Source: Mesostigma viride
Taxonomy: Eukaryota; Streptophyta; Mesostigmatophyceae; Mesostigmatales; Mesostigmataceae
Assembly: GCA_009746045.1 (NCBI GenBank)
Contig: RPFO01000189.1
Span: 554,637 to 589,239, forward strand
Reading direction: 5' to 3'
DNA: 34,603 nt
The notes beneath the pieces are model-generated. The model had not been told where the DNA came from. It saw nothing but the letters and a program-made list of their open reading frames with translations, and did not search any database. Made by a program: the position numbers and the translations under genes. Below are positions 29,301 to 34,603 of this stretch, in pieces; position 1 is the stretch's first letter; the number at the start of each line of letters is the position of its first letter.

Positions 29301-32024
29301 CCATCCACACTGAATACGACGAAAGGAAGTGCGATCTAACCCCATCCAAATCTTCAATCACTTCCGAACCAGCCCTGAACAACTCGGGAGATACCGAGTG
29401 GTCCATGGCGACAGAAAGTCGCCGAAGACATCCCAGTCGAACTGTGCAGCCTTGAACCCTTTCTTCAAGAGCAGATTGACATCCATTTCCGTCAGCGGGG
29501 AGGTGTCCCAATCCTCACCTGTCTTCCCCTGCTCTAGGACCTGGTACATTTCCCACCTGCAGACAGATATGATGATGTCAAAATACTCGTGTGACAATGG
29601 GTGCTGTCTCGTGTCCTTGCAGTACTGTTTGGTCGCACAAGACAGCTTGATCCAGACGAGCAGGCTTCGAGGAACATAAGCTGTAACATCCGCTGCGTCG
29701 GGTATATTCGACCCGCACTCGGTAACAAGCAACTCGAAGGTGTCGAAAGAGATGCATTTCTTCCCCTTAACCTTTTGCCTCTAAGGCTCCGCCCCATGAC
29801 TTCGAACAAAAGATCACGAAGTGTTGGATCACTCCAAGGGTTCATATCTCATCAGACCCCACTGATTACTTCCATCCTCTCATGCCAGACACCGTCATCG
29901 ATCGCAACTTCGATCTCCTTCGACACAAAGGTGCTCAAGAACGACTTGGCGTCATCGTTCAGATGTTTTTCGTAAGTCGTCAACCATGACTTCCAAGTTT
30001 CCAAGCCCCTCAACTGGATCGGCTGCACACAGGTCCACAAAACGAAAAAAAGCATAATCGGAAAAAAAGTTTAGGGTCACTCTGCGAAGTGACCCTTCAT
30101 AAAAAAATCTCAAACAGAACGAACGACTAACTGACATGCACTATGAAGCGGCGAAAAAAATTAGCTCACCCGCAATTTCTCCTCCCCACTCCCAACCTCG
30201 GCGTTCCCCTGAGACTCTGTCTCATCTCCCCCTTTCTTCCTCTGGATGCAGCAAGACAGAGGAAAGCATACTCGTTGAAAAAGTTTAGGGTCACTCTGCG
30301 AAATGACCCTCCATAAATTAATCACACATGCGAAGGAAACGGCAACTCAGAAATGAAGAAAACAAAGGCGAAAAACACAGGATTACTTATCGCTCACCTC
30401 CGTTGTTGTCCCGCTCTTCTTGGGATCCTCTGACTTCTTTTCGTCTGCCCCCCGCTTCCTCTGAAATCAAAACAACAGGGAAAAGCATACTTGTTGGTTC
30501 AGGTTAGGGTCACTCTGCGAAATGACCCATTCATGGTCAGACGAGCTTAGCAGAGATAAGGAATAACGAAACCGTTAAAAAAAACACGCACACTAATGGG
30601 GGTAAAAACTGTTTCTCACCTGAGACGGCTCCGTACCCTCCTTCTCCGAGACCCCGCGGTCTTCCGTCGACTTTTCTGCAGCCTGCGCCTTCCTGCGCTC
30701 CTCCTCAAGTTTGGCTTGGTATTTCAGGCGTGCCGCCACACCCGCCTCCATCATCCTCTTCCCCTCCTCCTGCACCTTCCTCTTCGCCTTTGCCTCCTCG
30801 TCCTTCTTTTTCCTTTCCTCATTCGCCTTTCTCTCCTTTTCGTCCCGCTCCCACGACGCCCTCCTCTTCCTGCGCTCCGCCTCCTCCATCTCCGCAGCTT
30901 CCATTTCTGCCTGCTTCGCCTCTCGCTGCCCTTTCCTTCTTCACCCATTCCCTCTGCTCCCTTTCCAGGAGCTCCTGGGCGGCCTTCCGTTCCTTGTCCT
31001 TTTTCTCCAGATTCACCAGATCTTCGGCGTGCTGCGTTGCCTGATCCAGATAAGAAGTCAGAAGTGCCATGCGGTCATTCCTTCTCTTTCTTTCCTCCTC
31101 CGGAAGATCCTCCAGTGGCCTTGGGTCTGCCTTGTCCCTGTCCTCCATGCTGATCAGGAGGTCAATGTTCTTCTGCAGATCACGCAGGAACCGCTCATGG
31201 TCATCCTCCTTCTCCTCCCATTCCGCTCTTGCTTTCTTTCTTGCCTGTGGGGAGCGGCTCCTCGGAGGTGAGTTTGACGACTTGGGTGGCGACCGGCGCT
31301 TGGGCGGAGACTTCCGACCTGGAGACTTTGCAGGCGACTTGGGCGGTGATCGGGACTTGGAGGTCGCCCCTTCTTTGGAGGGGAGCTTTGGGGAGACGCG
31401 GGCTGCGAGCTGGGCTGTGAGGTCGACGCCTCGGGTAGGGACCTTGAAGGAGACCTGGGCGACGTGCTGACCTTCGAGGTCGAAGCCTCGTGGTGGGACC
31501 TTAGAGGTGACTTGGGCGGCTGGGCTTCGATCGACGCCTCGTGGTGGGCCCTTGGAGAAGACTTGGGCGGCGAGCTGGGCTTCGAGGTAACCACCTCGAC
31601 GGGGGCGGACCTCGGCGAGTTTGAGGTCGACTTCCCGGGACGGGGGACTCCTTGTTGATGGCGGGCCGCTGGGGAGACTGTGGAGACACAACGGAGCTGG
31701 ACCCAGCCCCGGCAGCCTGTGCCTCAGGTGCGGGCCGCTGGGGAGATTTGGAGGCCGACGCCTCCACGGAGCTTGGCCAGCCCCAGCGCACAGAGGAGGA
31801 AACTCCTCTACGCCCTTGGGCGGAGAGGCGGGGCGTACTATACTTAGGAGACTCGCTCGTCGACTTGAGCTTGTCGACATAGGTGGCCCTCTCCACCTCT
31901 TTTCCCTTCTTTGCGAAGAGGCCCTCTCCTGCTCCTCCTTTTCCTTCTGAAGCAAGGAGGCCCTCTCCTGCTCCTCCTTTTCCTTCTGAAGCTGAACTTC
32001 CCTCTCCTTCTGTTGTTCTTCCCT
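22775..32024 (-). CDS. Large multi-exon gene of unknown function, frame interrupted by single-base indels
   Basis: Twelve exons on the minus strand: 32024-30620, 30460-30398, 30241-30170, 30022-28954, 28837-28784, 28668-28615, 28486-28352, 28217-27704, 27531-27469, 27299-26142, 25809-23421, 23304-22775. Together they give about 2,500 residues. Layout: Glu/Lys coiled coil and Ser-Pro basic region (M1), short charged exons (M2-M3), a globular Trp/Leu-rich segment (M4), short acidic exons (M5-M7), Lys-rich M8-M9, a globular segment with VVDGNH (M10), a long segment with a 36-nt repeat and Glu run (M11), and a globular C-terminus (M12). I do not recognise the family. About 17 one-base frame breaks occur; when allowed for, every affected exon has a phase-consistent length and no stop remains. 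Upstream exons are probably missing. Confidence 0.65.
23421..25809 (-). CDS. Exon M11: long exon with Lys/Ser repeats and Glu run
   Basis: Acceptor TTCGTGACAG; donor G|GTGAGG. It starts EVGKKKLDRLFEISKGANA, then VWNYNRLYLHGVVKQGKGHF, VLANTFLRLTKARPDDEN, FLAFWEKAVIITRNVAYLL, ISWDKMTVWYSSHSLP and FKDFWWGDHDLFMVPPKK. A 12-residue repeat (GGEKSSPQKTSK) occurs three times, then a long GAG/Glu run and a basic Ser/Gly tail. Frame breaks lie near 25,075, 24,826 (A7 run) and in the GAG run (about 23,790). Adding one base at each gives 797 codons plus one base, which matches M12. Confidence 0.7.
23590..23820. repeat. (TCC)n / (GAG)n trinucleotide tract
   Basis: About 200 bases of TCC repeats with CCC interruptions. 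On the minus strand it encodes Glu, Arg or Gly depending on frame; the flanking frame makes Glu. Open frames of poly-Pro, poly-Ser, poly-Gly and poly-Arg here are shadows. Confidence 0.9.
24036..24143 (-). repeat. 36-nt in-frame tandem repeat, 3 copies
   Basis: Three almost identical 36-base units (24036, 24072, 24108) encode GGEKSSPQKT(S/R)K-type repeats in exon M11. Confidence 0.85.
25810..26141 (-). other. Composite intron M10/M11 with four palindrome copies
   Basis: Donor TCT|GTAAGT, acceptor GTGACAG. Copies or remnants of the palindrome lie at 25,856-25,878, 25,932-25,954, 26,050-26,071 and 26,092-26,113. It is the longest intron of the gene (332 nt). Confidence 0.65.
26142..27299 (-). 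CDS. Exon M10: globular segment with ParB-like VVDGNH motif
   Basis: Acceptor CTTCGTTCAG; donor ATATCT|GTAAGT. It reads FALVKEMLNYVEARGKAPAS, WIRPSDFIDTGCNSMRIHTV, NGLILPDNMRQRLLS, YRDWLKKCHGARTDAEFVG, then EYLVLRYAVVDGNHYFKGLK and GGTNVILLRGADLLPNWDE. VVDGNH preceded by a strand and followed by xxxGL recalls the VVDGxHRxxA box of ParB/sulfiredoxin-fold proteins, but the Arg is Tyr here. Two frame breaks (about 26,725, one extra base; about 26,425, one missing) cancel out: the exon is 1,158 nt, a multiple of three. Confidence 0.65.
27300..27765 (-). repeat. Tandem duplication of an exon-intron unit, about 232 bp
   Basis: 27,300-27,531 and 27,532-27,765 align along most of their length: GGCATTGACGAA, CAATAAATAGTTTAACGT, the palindrome with CTACCCCTCT, and the Lys-rich coding part. 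The unit holds an intron plus the following exon sequence (GEKGGKGKKGKKAGEKE). It created exon M9. Confidence 0.75.
27469..27531 (-). CDS. Exon M9 (63 nt): Lys/Gly-rich duplicate
   Basis: Acceptor TTCCTCCAG; donor GCG|GTGCGT. It reads GGEGEKGGKGKKGKKAGEK plus EA, phase 0 both ends. It is a copy of the last part of M8. Confidence 0.7.
27704..28217 (-). CDS. Exon M8
   Basis: Acceptor CAG|CAG (two adjacent acceptors, 28,220 or 28,217); donor GAG|GTGCGT. It reads KKLIDRKNKVQTICDIGDLI, GEFRKYLPNYA, FNGDLAYDFVNQVKSKG, KVDKVIKFMKW, then Lys/Arg-rich DLKRRDRERAKLLEG and GKGKKGKKAGEKEE. Four one-base breaks (about 28,208; 28,045; 27,885; 27,760) net to two missing bases, restoring 172 codons. Confidence 0.6.
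28352..28486 (-). CDS. Exon M7: acidic (Glu-rich)
   Basis: Acceptor TTCATGCAG; donor AAG|GTTTGT, 45 codons. It reads EVDEKEEEEKEQEVDEEEEE then ENEPEPTPKGKGKAK. Low-complexity acidic linker. Confidence 0.65.
28615..28668 (-). CDS. Exon M6 (54 nt)
   Basis: Acceptor GTCTTGCAG; donor GAG|GTAGGA. It reads DDDQPFEEVEGMGTENVE, phase 0 both ends. Confidence 0.6.
28784..28837 (-). CDS. Exon M5 (54 nt)
   Basis: Acceptor TCCCGCCAG; donor GAG|GTAAGC. It reads EGDIPRFEGQSPSAWNPE, phase 0 both ends. Confidence 0.6.
28954..30022 (-). CDS. Exon M4: globular segment
   Basis: Acceptor TGTGTGCAG; donor GAG|GTAATT. It reads PIQLRGLETWKSWLTTYEKH, FVSKEIEVAIDDGVWHERM, DPTLRDLLFEVMGRSL, VPRSLLVWIKLSC, EYFDIIISVCRWEMYQVLEQ, LLKKGFKAAQFDWDVFGDFL, HSVSPELFRAGSEVIEDLDG, FLSSYSVWMAQFRVNPD and HLFFLRTFFENELSH. 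Helical, Trp/Phe-rich, no family recognised. Four one-base breaks (about 29,875; 29,838; 29,760; 29,413) net to two missing bases, restoring 357 codons without stops. Confidence 0.65.
30073..30096. repeat. Best-preserved intronic palindrome
   Basis: Perfect 9-bp stem AGGGTCACT / AGTGACCCT with loop CTGCGA. Variants lie in other introns at 25,932, 26,050, 27,419, 27,651, 28,299, 28,553, 30,287 and 30,506. Confidence 0.9.
30170..30241 (-). CDS. Exon M3 (72 nt)
   Basis: Acceptor TGCATCCAG; donor CGG|GTGAGC. It reads RKKGGDETESQGNAEVGSG then EEKLR, 24 codons in phase 0. Like M1 and M2 it begins AGG after the acceptor. Confidence 0.65.
30398..30460 (-). CDS. Exon M2 (63 nt)
   Basis: Acceptor TGATTTCAG; donor GAG|GTGAGC. 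It reads RKRGADEKKSEDPKKSGTTT plus E. Its start resembles that of M3 (RK(R/K)G), so M2 and M3 with their introns may be duplicates. Confidence 0.65.
30620..32024 (-). CDS. Exon M1: coiled coil and basic Ser/Pro region
   Basis: Acceptor TTTTCCGTAG; donor CAG|GTGAGA. It begins REEQQKEREVQLQKEKEEQE with a duplicated LQKEKEEQERAS unit, then YVDKLKSTSESPKYSTPRLS, a Ser-Pro-Lys-rich part (KSPAKSPGRKSPPKRRSPPK), FLRDLQKNIDLLISMEDRDK, MALLTSYLDQATQHAEDLVN and a long Glu/Arg/Lys heptad region (EMEEAERRKRRASWERDEKE). Four breaks (about 31,925; 31,640; 31,370; one missing base each; about 30,935, one extra) net to 469 codons. Upstream exons are not visible. Confidence 0.62.
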
Positions 32025-32092
32025 CTACGGAAAATAAGGAAAAAAAATAGACCAATGTCGGATGAAGAAAGTGTAAATTCGCATTAGCGTGA

Positions 32093-32557
32093 GGGGTGGC
32101 GCTGCAGCGCTACCCTAAGAAGAAACAAGGATGAAATCCGTTTCAGGTTTGGGGAAAAAAAAATCGAAGATGTAACATATGTCAGGGAAGGGGTTATTCT
32201 GTAGCGAGACCCTTCCGCAAAATAAGACATAAGAACCATGTTAGGGGAAGGGTGACTCTGCAGCGCGACCCTACAAACAAAATGTTATTGAATAACATAT
32301 CTTGGAAAGGTGACTCTGCAGCGCGACCCTACCAACGAAATATGATATTAAAATATTTCATGGAACGGTGACTCTGCAGCGCGACCGTACAAACAAATTG
32401 TGATTGAATAACGTATCTTGGAAAGGTGACTCTGCAGCGCGACCCTACAAACAATGAATGGAAATTTGCATTGTGAGGGGTCACTCTGCAGCGCGGCCCC
32501 ACAAACAAAGACTGCGACATTGCGCAAGGGTAGGGGTCACTCTGCAGAGCGACCCTA
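32093..32557. repeat. Tandem array of the same palindrome, 8 copies
   Basis: Copies start near 32,093, 32,189, 32,249, 32,308, 32,365, 32,424, 32,477 and 32,532, the last six spaced 53-59 bases, with core GACTCTGCAGCGCGACC. Spacers share CAAACAAA and TTGAATAAC(A/G)TATCTTGG. One copy (32,365-32,388) has changed both sides of the stem: ACGGT pairs with ACCGT. Confidence 0.88.
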
Positions 32558-32594
32558 CCCAAAAACAATACTGACCACTCCCAAAAAAATCACG

Positions 32595-34603
32595 CATGGA
32601 TGGTGGTGGTGGGGTGCTGGCATGCATGGATGGTGGCGGTGGGGTGCTGGAATGCATGCATGGATGGTGGTGGTGGGTGGCTGGCACGCATGGATGATGG
32701 TGGTGGGGTGCTGGCATGCATGGATGGTGGTGGTGGGTGGCTGGCACGCATGGATGATGGTGGTGGGGTGCTGGCATGCGGATGGTGGTGGTGGGGTGCT
32801 GGCATGCATGGATGATGGTGGTGGGTGGCTGGCACGCATGGATGATGGTGGTGGGGTGCTGGCATGCATGGATGGTGGTGGTGGGTGGCTGGCACGCATG
32901 GATGATGGTGGTGGGTGCTGGCATGCATGGATGGTGGCGGTGGGGTGCTGGCATGCATGGATGGTGGTGGTGGGTGGCTGGCACGCATGGATGATGGTGG
33001 TGGGGTGCTGGCATGCATGGATGGTGGTGGTGGGTGGCTGGCACGCATGGATGATGGTGGTGGGGTGCTGGCATGCATGGATGGTGGCGGTGGGGTGCTG
33101 GCATGCATGGATGGTGGTGGTGGGTGGCTGGCACGCATGGATGATGGTGGTGGGGTGCTGGCATGCATGGATGGTGGTGGTGGGTGGCTGGCACGCATGG
33201 ATGATGGTGGTGGGGTGCTGGCATGCATGGATGGTGGTGGTGGGGTGCTGGCATGCATGGATGATGGTGGTGGGGTGCTGGCATGCATGGATGGTGGTGG
33301 TGGGGTGCTGGCATGCATGGATGGTGTTGGTGGGTGGCTGGCACGCATGGATGATGGTGGTGGGGTGCTGGCACGCATGGATGGTGGTGGTGGGTGGCTG
33401 GCACGCATGGATGGTGGTGGTGGGGTGCTGGCATGCATGGATGATGGTGGTGGGGTGCTGGCATGCATGGATGATGGTGGTGGGTGGCTGGCACGCATGG
33501 ATGGTGGTGGGGTGCTGGAATGCATGGATGATGGTGGTGGGTGGCTGGCATGCATGGATGGTGGTGGTGGGGTGCTGGCATGCATGGATGATGGTGGTGG
33601 GTGGCTGGCACGCATGGATGGTGTGGTGGGGTGCTGGAATGCATGGATGGTGGTGGTGGGGTGCTGGAATGCATGGATGATGGTGGTGGGTGGCTGGCAT
33701 GCATGGATGATGGTGGTGGGTGGCTGGCATGCATGGATGGTGGTGGTGGGGTGCTGGCACGCATGGATTGGTGGTGGTGGGGTGCTGGCATGCATGGATG
33801 ATGGTGGTGGTGGCTGGCATGCATGGATGATGGTGGTGGGTGGCTGGCACGCATGGATGGTGGTGGTGGGTGCTGGAATGCATGGATGATGGTGGTGGGT
33901 GGCTGGCACGCATGGATGGTGGTGGTGGGGTGCTGGCATGCATGGATGGTGGTGGTGGGTGGCTGGCACGCATGGATGATGGTGGTGGGGTGCTGGCATG
34001 CATGGATGATGGTGGTGGGTGGCTGCATGGCATGCATGGATGATGGTGGTGGGGTGCTGGCATGCATGGATGATGGTGGTGGGTGGCTGGCACGCATGGA
34101 TGATGGTGGTGGGGTGCTGGCATGCATGGATGATGGTGGTGGGTGGCTGGCACGCATGGATGATGGTGGTGGGTGGCTGGCACGCATGGATGGTGGTGGT
34201 GGGGTGCTGGCATGCATGGATGATGGTGGTGGGTGGCTGGCACGCATGGATGATGGTGGTGGGTGGCTGGCACGCATGGATGATGGTGGTGGGTGGCTGG
34301 CACGCATGGATGATGGTGGTGGGTGGCTGGCACGCATGGATGGTGGTGGTGGGTGGCTGGCACGCATGGATGGTGGTGGTGGGGTGCTGGCACGCATGGA
34401 TGGTGGTGGTGGGGTGCTGGCATGCATGGTGATGGTGGTGGGTGGCTGGCACGCATGGATGGTGGTGGTGGGGTGCTGGCACGCATGGATGGTGGTGGTG
34501 GGGTGCTGGCACGCATGGATGGTGGTGGTGGGGTGCTGGCATGCATGGATGATGGTGGTGGGTGGCTGGCACGCATGGATGGTGGTGGTGGGGTGCTGGC
34601 ATG
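32595..34603. repeat. 30-bp minisatellite, about 66 copies, running off the window
   Basis: Two unit types: CATGCATGGATGGTGGTGGT + GGGGTGCTGG and CACGCATGGATGATGGTGGT + GGGTGGCTGG. They often alternate (60-bp higher-order unit), with runs of one type and occasional one- or two-base slips. All frames stay open for long stretches because the period is a multiple of three; the His/Pro- or Met/Val/Gly-rich products are not credible genes. Confidence 0.95.

Larger units (their letters stand above)
30023..30619 (-). repeat. Three homologous introns (M1/M2, M2/M3, M3/M4)
   Basis: Introns 30619-30461, 30397-30242 and 30169-30023 all begin GTGAG, carry the palindrome about 110 nt in (30,506-30,529; 30,287-30,310; 30,073-30,096) followed by CCTAAACTTTTT or CCTAACCTG, then TATGCTTT and a T-rich run to the acceptor. 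Similarity extends beyond the palindrome on its 3' side. Confidence 0.75.

Noticed and set aside
30073-30096. Bacterial-type terminator hairpin
   Set aside because: It lies inside spliceosomal introns and recurs in introns of the same gene.
32093-32557. CRISPR array, because of regularly spaced palindromic repeats
   Set aside because: Eukaryotic context, repeats imperfect, spacers similar to each other and no cas genes.
32481-34602. Open frames of 640-670 codons rich in His, Pro, Met and Cys on the minus strand, and Gly/Trp/Met on the plus strand
   Set aside because: They are the 30-bp minisatellite read in every frame; the period is divisible by three, so all frames stay open.

Overview
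The window looks like nuclear DNA of a chlorophyte green alga, probably volvocine or another chlorophycean. This is inferred from gene style: GC-rich short exons, long introns, CAG|GTGAGT and GTGCGT-type donors, TGCAG acceptors and possible TGTAA poly(A) signals. No bacterial operon, ribosome binding site, tRNA, rRNA or CRISPR array was seen. Everything was read by eye; no database search was run.

Left part (1-19.1 kb, + strand): one long gene whose 5' end lies outside the window. I can chain 16 exons (P1-P16, 458-19078) with matching splice phases and no internal stop, giving about 1,102 residues. The protein has extracellular immunoglobulin-like beta-sandwich segments (bacterial Big-type), then a multi-pass membrane region resembling TRP-like/Flc-type channel proteins, then a Ser/Pro/Gly-rich tail of about 420 residues. 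Its introns hold a foldback MITE, a LINE fragment, a decayed exon copy and a perfect 70-bp tandem duplication.

Middle (19.1-22.7 kb): intergenic DNA between two convergent genes. It holds a 33-bp tandem repeat, a probable LTR end of a retrotransposon, a second LINE ORF2 fragment and a (CTTCAAG)n satellite.

Right part (22.8-32.0 kb, - strand): a second large gene, 12 recognisable exons (M1-M12), about 2,500 residues, of unknown function. It is rich in coiled coil, Lys/Glu/Ser/Pro low complexity and short charged exons, with one ParB-like VVDGNH motif. Its reading frame is interrupted by about 17 one-base indels, mostly in homopolymers; once these are allowed for, every affected exon has a length that fits its splice phases. 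Eight of its eleven introns carry the same palindrome (core GGGTCNCT..CTGC..AGNGACCC). Three neighbouring introns are homologous over a wider region, and a tandem array of the palindrome sits just upstream (32.09-32.56 kb). This introner-like, intron-borne hairpin family is the most unusual signal in the window.

Right edge (32.6-34.6 kb): a 30-bp minisatellite of about 66 copies in two subtypes, running off the end. The long open frames across it are a by-product of a period divisible by three.
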